Shown piece by piece: positions 33,455-42,662 of a DNA stretch of 64,000 nucleotides (its first letter is position 1; each line of letters starts with the position of its first letter). The notes beneath the pieces were generated by a model that did no database searches, was not told the origin of the DNA, and was given only the letters and a program-made list of their open reading frames with translations. Source of the stretch: Lactobacillus sp. ESL0791 (GTDB taxonomy: Bacteria; Bacillota; Bacilli; Lactobacillales; Lactobacillaceae). The DNA lies in assembly GCF_029433255.1 (NCBI RefSeq), contig NZ_JAQTHU010000001.1:2320398-2384397 (forward strand), given 5' to 3'. The translations under genes were made by a program, and so were the position numbers.

Positions 33455-34969
33455 CTACCTTTCAGCCATTTCTTTTAAAATGTACTTTTTTATTTTACCA
33501 TTTGCTGTTCTAGGCAGAGAAGCAAGTACCCATAATTTTTCCGGCCAAAATTTTTTATCTACATTATGATTTGCTAATTCAACCAGTAAGTCTTCTTTAG
33601 TTAACGTGATGTTAGCATCCAACAAGACAATAAAAGCACCTATTCTTTGACCCAGGCGTTCATCAGGAACCCCCAATACTGCCACTTCTTTAATATTTTT
33701 GCATTTTTTTATCTTATCTTCAACTACTTGTGCAGAAATGTTTTCACCGCCACGAATAATTTTATCACTATTGCGACCATCAATTTCTAACAGTCCTTGC
33801 TGATTGTAATGGCCCACATCCCCGGTGACAAACCATTCGCCATCAAATGACTGCTTTGTTTTTTCTAAATCCAAAAAATACTCTTTAAAAATAACCGGCC
33901 CAGCTACTTCGATTATGCCTTGAGCATTGCTTTCGGTAATTAATTTGCCAGATGCAACTAATCTTGTTTTAACCTTCTCAATTGGTTTGACAGCCGTTGT
34001 CATCTGTCCTTGACTTACAAAATATTCTGCTGGTGTGTAACTAAATGGAACAGCTTCAGTCAGACCGTAGCAATTATACAAAGGAATTTGCCTTTCCTTA
34101 GCTTTCAACAAAAGTTTAGGCTTAATTTTATCACCACCACAGATTAACTGCTTTAATTTACCCAAATTTTTAACTTTAAACAAGATGTCATACATAATCG
34201 TAGGTAAACTATCAATATACGTGATCGGATACTTAGCAATTAATTGCGCTAATTTGTCAACTTGATAGTGTTTCATAATCACTATCGTACTGCCCGCAAT
34301 TATTGTAGAGATCAAGCCATGATGAAAGCCAATCGCATGATACATTCCCGACGGCATTAAAATCATATCACTACTTTTAATGGCAAAAGCTTTGTTATAG
34401 CCATATTCTGCCTCTAAAACATTTTTGTTAGTTAATACAACCCCTTTAGGTGCCCCGCTTGTTCCTGAAGTATTTAGAATTACAAGCGCTGCATCCTCAT
34501 CACTAGAATTATCATTAATGGCAGAAAGAGACTGATTGTCTTTAACAAATATTTTCAGATCACCAGACTCACAAGTTTGATAGTGGGGTATTTCGTTGAG
34601 GTTACATAATGTATCACGGCCGCGAATTGATTTTTGGGCAATAATTGCAAAGGGATTAAACCGCTTGACCAAATTTTTTATTTCTTCGACATCAAAATGT
34701 GGGTTCAACGGGTTAATTATCACTTTTAATTTTATACAGGCAATGATCATTACAATATTTTCTACATCCAACTCAAATTGTAAAGCGACCAAGCTGCCTG
34801 CCTTAATACCTAAACTAAGTAAAAATTTCATTTGCTCATCAACTAACTGAGCAATTTCGCCATAAGAATAACTCCGAGCTTCATTTATTAAAAATGTATT
34901 TCCCGCACTTGCTTCTATTCTCTTATCCCATAAAGCAGCAACAGTTTTTACATAATTCTCACCATTCAT
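33455..34969 (-). CDS. Acyl-CoA synthetase (AMP-forming, FadK/CaiC-like)
   Basis: This 504-residue adenylate-forming enzyme has P-loop LNTSGTSGAPKG, A5 motif NCYGLTEA, A7 TGDVGHYNQQG, hinge GRNSDKIIRGGENIS and catalytic Lys in ANGKIKK. It activates a carboxylic acid with ATP and CoA. The cluster (CoA transferase, two acyl-CoA dehydrogenases, Etf) resembles caiC in cai operons and fadK near the E. coli ydi genes. The substrate may be a hydroaromatic or aryl carboxylic acid (inference). It starts 8 nt after etfA. Confidence 0.9.
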   Translation of the reverse strand: MNGENYVKTVAALWDKRIEASAGNTFLINEARSYSYGEIAQLVDEQMKFLLSLGIKAGSLVALQFELDVENIVMIIACIKLKVIINPLNPHFDVEEIKNLVKRFNPFAIIAQKSIRGRDTLCNLNEIPHYQTCESGDLKIFVKDNQSLSAINDNSSDEDAALVILNTSGTSGAPKGVVLTNKNVLEAEYGYNKAFAIKSSDMILMPSGMYHAIGFHHGLISTIIAGSTIVIMKHYQVDKLAQLIAKYPITYIDSLPTIMYDILFKVKNLGKLKQLICGGDKIKPKLLLKAKERQIPLYNCYGLTEAVPFSYTPAEYFVSQGQMTTAVKPIEKVKTRLVASGKLITESNAQGIIEVAGPVIFKEYFLDLEKTKQSFDGEWFVTGDVGHYNQQGLLEIDGRNSDKIIRGGENISAQVVEDKIKKCKNIKEVAVLGVPDERLGQRIGAFIVLLDANITLTKEDLLVELANHNVDKKFWPEKLWVLASLPRTANGKIKKYILKEMAER

Positions 34970-34977
34970 TTTTATAC

Positions 34978-35904
34978 CTATAAAAGAGCAATTAATTTTT
35001 CTATTACTTCATTAGCATCGCCAATTATTCCGTAATCAGCTAATTTAAAGATTGGCGCTGTTTTATCAGTGTTAACCGCAACTACACATTTTGCTTTATT
35101 CATGCCAATTGTATGCTGGATTGCACCAGAAATACCAAAGGCATAATAAACATCCGGCTTAACAGTCAGGTTAGATATTCCGATCATTTTGCTAGAATTT
35201 ACCCAGCCCTGATCGGTAACAGCCTTAGTTGCACCAACGCTGGCATTAAGTTTTTGGGCCAGCACCTTTAACGCATCAAACTTGCTGGCTGCACCCAAGC
35301 CTTTACCCCCAGCAACGATTACTTTTGCATAAGCTAAGTCATTATTAGAATTATTATTAGCAGTATAAACTGCCCCAGCGTTATGATTTACCTGCCAATC
35401 AACCACATTCACATCCGCAGTTTTGCCATTGCGCGTCAAGCCATTGAGTGCAACAGAAATAATGGCTTTTTTATTCAAAGGAGTTTCACAAAGCACCTTG
35501 CCTTGATTAATTATGCGGTCAACACTTGTTTCATTAGGCTTTTGATTGATTTTTTTCACATGCGGCACAAAAGCCGTTTCAAGAACCGCGGCCAGCCTTT
35601 GCCCAACACTATTACCCAGCTTATTATCATCGGTAATTAAAAAATATTCTTCTTTATCCATAAAAATATTCTTTAAAGTTGCAAGCATGGCCTTGAAATC
35701 TGTCAGACAATATTGTTCATTGTTATAAATAGTTGCTGGAATACCTGCCTTTGCATATTTGTCTTTGATATCCGCCGCATGATTACTAAAAACTAAAACT
35801 TTCACAGGATTAGCAAAATTACTGCTTAATCCGGCTAAAGTATTAGTATTATGCCCTTCATCAATATTCTTATCTTCTATTTGAATATAATATATAGGAG
35901 TCAT
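34978..35904 (-). CDS. etfA: Electron transfer flavoprotein alpha subunit (YdiR/FixB-like)
   Basis: This 308-residue protein has the conserved C-terminal FAD domain: VIVAGGKGLG, YYAFGISGAIQHTIGM and PIFKLADYGIIGD. The N-terminal domain is divergent. ATG with GAGG is chosen; a GTG overlapping the etfB stop is an alternative. With EtfB it passes electrons to or from the acyl-CoA dehydrogenases. No EtfQO/FixC-FixX or ferredoxin gene is in the operon, so the electron donor is not evident. Confidence 0.92.
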   Translation of the reverse strand: MTPIYYIQIEDKNIDEGHNTNTLAGLSSNFANPVKVLVFSNHAADIKDKYAKAGIPATIYNNEQYCLTDFKAMLATLKNIFMDKEEYFLITDDNKLGNSVGQRLAAVLETAFVPHVKKINQKPNETSVDRIINQGKVLCETPLNKKAIISVALNGLTRNGKTADVNVVDWQVNHNAGAVYTANNNSNNDLAYAKVIVAGGKGLGAASKFDALKVLAQKLNASVGATKAVTDQGWVNSSKMIGISNLTVKPDVYYAFGISGAIQHTIGMNKAKCVVAVNTDKTAPIFKLADYGIIGDANEVIEKLIALL

Positions 35905-35912
35905 TTTTAACC

Positions 35913-36659
35913 TCACTTAAGAACACCGTTTTCTTGTAAAACAGAAATTAATTTTTCAACAGCTTGTTTATCATTATTTAAATCAAAGAGCACTTTTTGA
36001 TTTTTATCCTGATTAGCCTTAATTTCACTATGCTCTTTTGCAGCGTTTTTTAAGTTAATTTCCTCAATCGGTGTATCTAAAGCTGTTTCCAAAGAAAAGA
36101 AATTCGGCAAACGGGGGGTATTCACTGCACTTGATAATGAAATCACTGCAGGTAAGTTAAACTTGCCGTTGACTTTACCCTTATCAAATTCGGCTTCAAA
36201 GTCAAAACTTGTTTCTACTTTCATAATATTATCATAATAGTTATAATTTAATTTTTGTGCAATTAACGCAGAAATATCTATCATATTTTTAGTATCGCCT
36301 GTCAGAATTAAATCATACTTCTTATGTTGCCTCTTCAAATACTCCACAAATTCAGTGGCCATTTCATTTGCCTGCAAAGGATCATTAACGTCCAATCCAG
36401 TAAACTTAGTGGCTTGCTTTGCTCCTAATGCCAGTGCTTCGTGCAAGCAGCGGTCAGCCAGAATACCCTTTTCAAAAGAATAAGCATCAATTTGACCATT
36501 ATTTGCTTCTGTCAACCGCAAACCATACTCAAGTGAACTTTTATCACTTGAACTTAAAAACAAATTTTCCGAATGAAAAGTCACCTTATTTTTGTGAGTT
36601 GTGTATGCGCTATTATCTGCCACATCAGTTTTCACAATAACCGCAATTTTCAATTTCAT
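35913..36659 (-). CDS. etfB: Electron transfer flavoprotein beta subunit (YdiQ/FixA-like)
   Basis: This 248-residue protein has the EtfB fold: KIAVIVKTDVAD start, SLEYGLRLTE, CLHEALALGAKQA, a nucleotide loop around LTGDTKNMIDISALIAQKLN and LPAVISLSSAVNTPRLPNF. The usual AMP-site motif (DGDTxQVGP) appears as TGDTKNMID. It directly precedes etfA and follows acyl-CoA dehydrogenase 1 by about 10 nt. Confidence 0.9.
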   Translation of the reverse strand: MKLKIAVIVKTDVADNSAYTTHKNKVTFHSENLFLSSSDKSSLEYGLRLTEANNGQIDAYSFEKGILADRCLHEALALGAKQATKFTGLDVNDPLQANEMATEFVEYLKRQHKKYDLILTGDTKNMIDISALIAQKLNYNYYDNIMKVETSFDFEAEFDKGKVNGKFNLPAVISLSSAVNTPRLPNFFSLETALDTPIEEINLKNAAKEHSEIKANQDKNQKVLFDLNNDKQAVEKLISVLQENGVLK

Positions 36660-36671
36660 CACCTCAATTTC

Positions 36672-37817
36672 TTAATCCTGATAATGTTTCTGAACTTCTC
36701 GAGCGATCGTCATTCTCTGAATTTCATTTGTTCCTTCCAAAATTTGAAATCCCTTGACATCTCTCATCAGTTTTTCAACAGGGTAAGCCTTTGTATAGCC
36801 ATAGCCGCCCAAAATTTGAACAGCATCAGATGTAACTTTTTGTGCGACATCCGTCACATAAAGTTTAGTCATTGCGCCTTCCATTCGAACTGACTGGTTT
36901 CTATCCATCATTTTCATCGTGTTGTTAACTAGCAAACGTGAGGTTTCAACCGCAGTAGCCATATTTGCTAACATATTTTGCACTGACTCAAACTGCCCAA
37001 TTGCTTGTCCAAATTGCATACGCTCATTAGCATACTTGCCTGCTTCATTTAGTGCTCGCTGCATGATTCCAACAGTAAGCGTAGACACATAGGCCCGTGA
37101 TAAATTCAAACTACTTAATGCAATATTAATTCCGCGGCCTTCCTGCCCAAGTAAATTTTGCGCAGGAACATGAACGTCTTTAAAACCTAAAGGCACCGTA
37201 TTTGACAGTCTCAATCCCATCTTATCTTCATGTTTGCCAACCCAAATTCCGGGCGTATTCCGATCAATCATAAAAGCAGACAAGCCGCGATTGCCATTAT
37301 TCGACGTTCTAAAAATGCCAATATAAACGTCTGCTATTCCACCATTAGTTGCAAAAGCTTTATTTCCATTTAAAATATACTCATCGCCTTGACGGCGGGC
37401 GGTAGCCTTCACAGAACCGGCATCAGAACCGGCATCAGCTTCTGACATTGTAAATGCCGCAAAACGGCCGGGTTTTAGAATATCCGCTAGTTTTTGTGCC
37501 TGCTGCTTTGTCCCAGCAAGCATCACACATCTTAAGGCGACAAATGAGGTAATTAACGTTAACGCATAGCCTGCATCGTATTCTGCCAATTTTTCAAAAA
37601 CTAAGGCTGAATCTTCAAAAGACAGACCTGCTCCGCCATATTCTTTAGGTATCTCTAACATGTGAAGTCCTAATTTCATGGCAGGTACAAATGATTCTTT
37701 AGGACAATCACCTGCTTGATCACATTTTTTTACGAATTCGGGATTTAAAAAGCGATCGCCAAATTCTTGGGCTAAGTGAATGTATTCTCGTTCTTTTTCT
37801 GTATACTGTAATGCCAT
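36672..37817 (-). CDS. Acyl-CoA dehydrogenase 1
   Basis: This 381-residue butyryl-CoA dehydrogenase-type flavoprotein has FTMSEADAGSDAGS (FAD/substrate loop), RMQFGQAIGQFE, ILGGYGYTKAYPVE and catalytic Glu361 in LEGTNEIQR, at the position used by short-chain enzymes. In a fermenting Lactobacillus it probably acts as an enoyl-CoA reductase via EtfAB. It differs clearly from acyl-CoA dehydrogenase 2, so two steps or two partners are likely. Confidence 0.92.
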   Translation of the reverse strand: MALQYTEKEREYIHLAQEFGDRFLNPEFVKKCDQAGDCPKESFVPAMKLGLHMLEIPKEYGGAGLSFEDSALVFEKLAEYDAGYALTLITSFVALRCVMLAGTKQQAQKLADILKPGRFAAFTMSEADAGSDAGSVKATARRQGDEYILNGNKAFATNGGIADVYIGIFRTSNNGNRGLSAFMIDRNTPGIWVGKHEDKMGLRLSNTVPLGFKDVHVPAQNLLGQEGRGINIALSSLNLSRAYVSTLTVGIMQRALNEAGKYANERMQFGQAIGQFESVQNMLANMATAVETSRLLVNNTMKMMDRNQSVRMEGAMTKLYVTDVAQKVTSDAVQILGGYGYTKAYPVEKLMRDVKGFQILEGTNEIQRMTIAREVQKHYQD

Positions 37818-37830
37818 CTATCCTTATCCT

Positions 37831-39075
37831 TTACTTAATTGGCTCACCGAGATGATGAACTCCGTATGCAGCTCCATCAGCTAGCATTTGCGCAATTTTT
37901 TCTTCACTGTAGCCCAAATCATCCTTTAAAACTTCACAGGTATCAGAGCCCTGAGCACGCGAAGGAGTTAGCTTAGGCTTACCTTGAGAACTAAAACGAA
38001 CTGGATTAGTCGGAATAAACCGTTTGGCACCAGACGGGAATTCCATCAATCTAATTTCGTCATTATCTAATGCTTCCGGATCCTGATAAATTTCTTCCGG
38101 AACTTGACATGCTTCAAGTGGTAAATCTTCTTTGCCAAATAAATCGATCCAATATTTTAATGGCTTTTTCTTAAATGCATCTTCCAAAATCGCAATTACT
38201 TCGTTGCTTGTACCATTGGCATTTAGCGTGTCCATTTTGTTATAACGCGCATCACCTTTAACATCATCCCGACCAATGTCGTGCATAACTTTGTCAAAGT
38301 CACGGTCATATTCAGGAACACAAAGTACAAACCAGCGATCATCTGCAGTTTTGTAAGTATCATTGAACGGATTGGTTACTTCTTTACGGCTCTTAGGATA
38401 TTCATTACCATACTGCGCAGAAACCATCGCAATATTTTGCATAAAGATTGCCGCATGATTCAAATTAACAGTAACCTTATCACCCTGACCGGTCCGCTGT
38501 GCTTGAAGTAAGGCAGCACAGATCCCTGCAGCTAGCGTCATCGATACTTGAAAATCGCCATAGCCATTTACCGGATTATATGGGTTGCCGCCTTTATCTA
38601 CAGTGGTTCCTTGAACACCACCTCGAGCTTGGTAAGCAGTAGCGTCATAACCGGCAGCATCCCTTTTAGGACCAAATTCTCCGTAGCCACGGTCTTGAGC
38701 AAAAACTAATTTAGGAAATTCTTTATGCAATTCTTCCCAAGTAATCCCCATGTGTTCCAAACTTTTGGTTCTAACTGAAGTTAAAAACACATTCGCGGTC
38801 TTGAGCAAGTCTTTAAATGCCTGCATTCCTTCCTCAGTTTTCATGTTTAGTGTCACAAAGCGCTTGTTCATGTTTGAAACATCAAAGCCCAGGTTTTCGT
38901 CATCCTCATACTTCATTCCAAATACTGCGCCTTGTGTACGGCCAGCATCACCCTTAGGAGCTTCAACTTTAATAACATCGGCCCCCCATTCGCCTAATAC
39001 TCGACCAACAGTTGGTGCTGCTAAAAATTGTGTCAGATCAATAACTTTTATACCTTTTAAAATTTCATTAGCCAT
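37831..39075 (-). CDS. Class III (CaiB/BaiF) CoA transferase
   Basis: A 414-residue family III CoA transferase with VIDLTQFLAAPTVGRVLGEWGADVIKVE, NMNKRFVTLNMK, QARGGVQGT and GYGDFQVSMTLAAG, where the family has its catalytic Asp. ATG behind GGAG; an in-frame TTG upstream is unlikely. It would transfer CoA from the reduced product to fresh substrate, as CaiB does in carnitine reduction, sparing ATP after priming by the ligase (inference). It is preceded by an attenuator-like hairpin. Confidence 0.9.
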   Translation of the reverse strand: MANEILKGIKVIDLTQFLAAPTVGRVLGEWGADVIKVEAPKGDAGRTQGAVFGMKYEDDENLGFDVSNMNKRFVTLNMKTEEGMQAFKDLLKTANVFLTSVRTKSLEHMGITWEELHKEFPKLVFAQDRGYGEFGPKRDAAGYDATAYQARGGVQGTTVDKGGNPYNPVNGYGDFQVSMTLAAGICAALLQAQRTGQGDKVTVNLNHAAIFMQNIAMVSAQYGNEYPKSRKEVTNPFNDTYKTADDRWFVLCVPEYDRDFDKVMHDIGRDDVKGDARYNKMDTLNANGTSNEVIAILEDAFKKKPLKYWIDLFGKEDLPLEACQVPEEIYQDPEALDNDEIRLMEFPSGAKRFIPTNPVRFSSQGKPKLTPSRAQGSDTCEVLKDDLGYSEEKIAQMLADGAAYGVHHLGEPIK

Positions 39076-39105
39076 AATATTTATCTCCAAATTTATCTAT
39101 ATTTA

Positions 39106-39160
39106 ATTAAAAAGAAGGTCAAATCAAAAAACTTCTTGTCTTTGAATTCAACCTCCTTTT
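39106..39160 (-). terminator. Intra-operon terminator/attenuator after acyl-CoA dehydrogenase 2
   Basis: On the minus strand 39141-39160 pairs with 39110-39129 over ~18 bp (several G-U pairs), followed by TTTTTAA. It lies between acyl-CoA dehydrogenase 2 and the CoA transferase gene and may lower expression of the downstream genes. Confidence 0.6.
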
Positions 39161-39186
39161 ACTATATCAATCTTAATTACTTAAAA

Positions 39187-40437
39187 TTAAAGACTAGTAA
39201 TTGGCGTATGACCACCATCTTTAATTAACAAGCGTCCCACAGTTAACCGTTGAACTGAACGTGGTCCCTCTTCAAGCCACATAGCACGACAGTCACGGTA
39301 CAAACGTTCAGCTGGACCGTAAGGGTTGTCTTGGAAGTAGCTAATTCCGCCGAATATTTCCATCATGTAATCAGAAACAAGCTTAACGGTATTGATACTT
39401 TCTAATTTTGCCATCGATGCTTTCTTAGTAATGTCCTTACCTTCGTCATAATCTTTTGCTATATCCCAAAGCATTAGGCGCAATGCATGAATACGTGAAC
39501 CCATATCAGCTATTTCAAAAATAATTGATTGCCGTTTACATAGCGGTTTGCCAAAAGTCACACGGTCTTTTGCATATGCAATTGACATCTCTAACATTCT
39601 TTGTGCCATTCCTAAATTGGAATCAGCAATATGAGCGCGTGAAAGTGACAGTGATGAAATAGCCACTTTCATCCCTTCACCACGTTTCCCTAACATATAT
39701 TTGTCAGGAATACGCATATTAGTAAATTTAAGATCAGCGTGTCCGGCACCACGGCACCCCATCATTAAAGGCATTTCGTTTGCTTCAAATCCTGGCGTAT
39801 TGGTTGGTACCCAAAATGCAGATAACCGTTCATCACCAACCTTATCTGGATCGGTAACAACAATTAAGTATGTAAAGTCGGCAACATCGGCGTGAGAAAT
39901 CAACGTTTTTTCACCATTAATTACCCAATCATCACCATCTTTAACTGCTAAAGTATGCAAATCAGCGCCGGTACCGCCGCTTTTTTCAGTTAAAGCAAAA
40001 TTGGCAAAAATTGTCTTATCTTGAAATTTATTCATATACTTATCTTTAAGTTCTTTGCTACCAAAGTTATCCAAGATTCGCCAATTCATATCAGAAGCAT
40101 GATGCAAATGCATTCTAATACCACCTTGCGTCCTAGAAAATTCTTCCTGAACTTGCAAGATCTGTTTTTCACTTAATCCCCAACCACCATATTGCTTAGG
40201 TAAAGCAAAACGATACAGGTCATGCTTAATCGCAATCGGAAAATAATCTTTAGGAAACTTCCGGTTTTCTTCAATGTATGGCGTCATGCGATCAAATTCG
40301 TTTTGTGCCAGGTGTCTAATCTCTTTCAAATAATTTTGAAAATCTTCATCAGACATCGACTCACCCGGCTTTGCCTTATGCATAATCGGTGTTTCTTCAT
40401 ACGGTGGCATTGTGTGCAACTTTTTTTGCTCAGACAT
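39187..40437 (-). CDS. Acyl-CoA dehydrogenase 2
   Basis: This 416-residue acyl-CoA dehydrogenase-family flavoprotein has FALTEKSGGTGADLH (FAD loop), DRVTFGKPLCKRQSI, EIFGGISYFQDNPYGPAERLYRD and a Glu390-Gly pair in EEGPRSVQR matching the catalytic Glu position. An N-terminal extension of ~25 residues is unusual. First gene of the operon, with AAAGGAG upstream, divergent from lysR. It may be the main substrate-specific reductase, since it lies before the attenuator (inference). Confidence 0.9.
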   Translation of the reverse strand: MSEQKKLHTMPPYEETPIMHKAKPGESMSDEDFQNYLKEIRHLAQNEFDRMTPYIEENRKFPKDYFPIAIKHDLYRFALPKQYGGWGLSEKQILQVQEEFSRTQGGIRMHLHHASDMNWRILDNFGSKELKDKYMNKFQDKTIFANFALTEKSGGTGADLHTLAVKDGDDWVINGEKTLISHADVADFTYLIVVTDPDKVGDERLSAFWVPTNTPGFEANEMPLMMGCRGAGHADLKFTNMRIPDKYMLGKRGEGMKVAISSLSLSRAHIADSNLGMAQRMLEMSIAYAKDRVTFGKPLCKRQSIIFEIADMGSRIHALRLMLWDIAKDYDEGKDITKKASMAKLESINTVKLVSDYMMEIFGGISYFQDNPYGPAERLYRDCRAMWLEEGPRSVQRLTVGRLLIKDGGHTPITSL

Positions 40438-40797
40438 AATAGTCTCCTTTTAATAATTTAGTGTTATTACGCAAATTTTTGCGTATTTCATCTTGACAAG
40501 ATTCATTATCTAAGCAAAAATTAAGTTTGTAAAATTGATAACAAAGTCGTAACTATTATTTTTTTTAATATTTATAAATCTAAATAACAATATTTTTGCA
40601 AATCACAATGTTTTTATCACTTAAATATCGAAAAGCTCATAGTTGACTATCGCTCATAACTTAATAACCATACAGTTTAAAAGTGCTATAAAATTCAGCT
40701 ATATGTTTATAAATAAAAACGAAAGCGCTTTTTTGAAAGAAGAAATAGTATTTAACCGTGAGCTATTTAAGCAATTATTGCTTCTGAGGTTAAAATT
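40438..40797. other. Divergent control region of acyl-CoA operon and lysR
   Basis: 360 bp, very AT-rich, between divergent genes, the expected site for LysR binding. Apart from the cre-like element at 40719-40735, no unambiguous promoter or T-N11-A palindrome could be chosen among many AT-rich possibilities. Confidence 0.5.
40719..40735. promoter_or_regulatory. Candidate cre (CcpA) site
   Basis: ACGAAAGCGCTTTTTTG contains the palindromic cre core GAAAGCGCTTT; only the outer bases deviate from consensus. It lies ~65 bp before lysR, so carbon catabolite control of the regulator or of the divergent operon is possible. Confidence 0.45.
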
Positions 40798-41718
40798 ATG
40801 AATTTGAATCAACTCTATTATTTTCGTGAACTAGCCGAACAAAGACAATACACCAAGGCAGCAGACAGTTTGTTCATTAGCCAGCCTACTTTATCCGTTT
40901 CAATAAAACAGCTAGAAACGGAATTACATTGTAAATTATTTAAACATTCTGGCCGATATGTTCAATTAACGAAATATGGTCGTATTTTTTACAATACTGT
41001 TATTAACTCATTAAATGTTCTGGACAATGGAAAAAAAGAAATCAAGCAAAAAGTTAGTCAAGATCAGGGTAATATTAATATCGCTGCTATTCCCACAGCT
41101 ATCGGGACATTATTACCGTATCTAACTAAAGAATTTCAACAAGAAAGTACTGTTGCCCCTCATTTTATTTATCATGACAATCCTTCATACCAAATTTGTG
41201 AAGGAATTAAAAATGGGTGGTATGACATTGGTATTTGCTCTTTTGTTCCCGAATATAGTTCCTTTACCTATGTTCCGCTTTACACTGAAGAAATTATTGC
41301 CATTGTTTCTAAAGACAATGATCTGGCTCAACTCACTGAAATCTCCCCTGAAGAATTACACGGTGAGACTGTTATTACCTATTCCCAAAAAATTCAAATT
41401 GGTAAAGACGTTACTAATGCACTTTTGGCAAATGCCTCTGACTTAAACATTATCAATCGCTTGCATGATGAGCTAGCTATTACAGGTCAAGTATTAACAA
41501 ATAATGTCGTAGGGATAGTGGCTAACACCATTTATCTTAGTGGTTTTGATATCCATAAAATCAAAGTAACACTGCCGCCAAATACACGGCAGGTATATTT
41601 GGTTTATGATTCCCAGCAACAATTTTCACCAGAAATTATTGATTTTATTGATTTTTTAAAAAAGAATAAGAATAAAATTCAAAAAATTGTTGATCAATTT
41701 TTAAACGTAAAGAAATAA
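40798..41718 (+). CDS. LysR-family transcriptional regulator
   Basis: A 306-residue LysR protein: N-terminal winged helix (MNLNQLYYFRELAEQRQYTKAAD, SQPTLSVSIKQLE) and a periplasmic-binding-like effector domain. GAGG precedes the ATG. Transcribed divergently from the acyl-CoA dehydrogenase/CoA transferase/Etf operon, the classic layout for a LysR activator of its neighbour. The inducer is probably the acid substrate of the pathway. Followed by a terminator. Confidence 0.92.
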   Translation: MNLNQLYYFRELAEQRQYTKAADSLFISQPTLSVSIKQLETELHCKLFKHSGRYVQLTKYGRIFYNTVINSLNVLDNGKKEIKQKVSQDQGNINIAAIPTAIGTLLPYLTKEFQQESTVAPHFIYHDNPSYQICEGIKNGWYDIGICSFVPEYSSFTYVPLYTEEIIAIVSKDNDLAQLTEISPEELHGETVITYSQKIQIGKDVTNALLANASDLNIINRLHDELAITGQVLTNNVVGIVANTIYLSGFDIHKIKVTLPPNTRQVYLVYDSQQQFSPEIIDFIDFLKKNKNKIQKIVDQFLNVKK

Positions 41719-41722
41719 TTAT

Positions 41723-41769
41723 GACAGAATTTATTACTTAAGCTTAGGCAGTAAATTCTGTCTTTTTTT
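41723..41769 (+). terminator. Terminator of lysR
   Basis: GACAGAATTTA (41723-41733) pairs perfectly with 41752-41762, followed by seven Ts. Confidence 0.85.
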
Positions 41770-41779
41770 GATATAAAGG

Positions 41780-41813
41780 AAAAAAACACCCTGTTAGCAT
41801 AACGCTACAAGGT
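41780..41813 (-). terminator. Terminator of the HAD phosphatase gene
   Basis: On the minus strand a stem of ACCTTGTAGC with GCTAACAGGGT (imperfect) is followed by a run of Ts, ~55 nt beyond the stop. Confidence 0.6.
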
Positions 41814-41867
41814 ATTATCAACGGGATTAACTATCCACTCATTCTTAATATTTTTAGAGGGCAACAA

Positions 41868-42662
41868 TTATTTTAGTTTATTTAGTATTACTGCCATTCC
41901 ATCATGATTATTATCCGAAGTTATCACTCTAAACTTTTTCTTTAACTCGCTTGGAGCATTCGCCATCAAGACCGGATGCCCCACTACTTTAAGCATTGCC
42001 TCATCATTATAGTTATCGCCAAAAGCCCAGCAATCTTCAAGCGGGACGTTAAATTCCTGCGCCATTACCCTGATACCGTCACCTTTGGATACTCCCTTAA
42101 GCACAACTTCAAGCAAATTAGGTGCTGATTTAATCAAACAAAGTTTTGGATAACGCGGCTGTAATTCATCTTTCATCTGATCAAGTTTTTCTGGCTTACC
42201 CAATATCAAAACCTTATGGACACCGCGTAAATTTTTAATTTCAGCGATAGAGCTCGGTCTAGCCTGAACCGCAACTATTTTTTCTTCCTGCCTAATCAAC
42301 TGACTTTTATGAATTGAACAATACCAGTCATTGCCACTATAAACACTCCACGAGCAGCTTTCAATAGCATTTTCTTCAACATACTGACAAATTTCCAGTG
42401 CCTGCTTTGCGGTCATAAATTGTGAACTTAGCGGACGACCCATTTCATCTATGACTAATGCACCATTATATGCGATCATCGGACAGGTTTTCATTACTTG
42501 CCCAGCAGCCGTCATGATTGCCTGGGGCATTCGTCCTGATACGGGAATAAAGACATTGCCAGCAATTATTTGCTGACGAAGCGCGATGCGTGTTTTTGGC
42601 GTAACCTGTAAATCCGAATTAAGTAAAGTACCATCAATGTCTGAAAAAATTAGTTTAGCCAT
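41868..42662 (-). CDS. HAD-family (Cof-type) phosphatase
   Basis: This 264-residue Cof/YidA-like HAD hydrolase has motif I FSDIDGTLL, motif II PVSGR, Lys around VSKGDGI and motif III FGDNYNDEAML. Such enzymes dephosphorylate sugar phosphates, FMN or similar metabolites; the exact substrate cannot be read from sequence. Start at the ATG after GGGGAG. Monocistronic, with its own terminator. Confidence 0.9.
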   Translation of the reverse strand: MAKLIFSDIDGTLLNSDLQVTPKTRIALRQQIIAGNVFIPVSGRMPQAIMTAAGQVMKTCPMIAYNGALVIDEMGRPLSSQFMTAKQALEICQYVEENAIESCSWSVYSGNDWYCSIHKSQLIRQEEKIVAVQARPSSIAEIKNLRGVHKVLILGKPEKLDQMKDELQPRYPKLCLIKSAPNLLEVVLKGVSKGDGIRVMAQEFNVPLEDCWAFGDNYNDEAMLKVVGHPVLMANAPSELKKKFRVITSDNNHDGMAVILNKLK

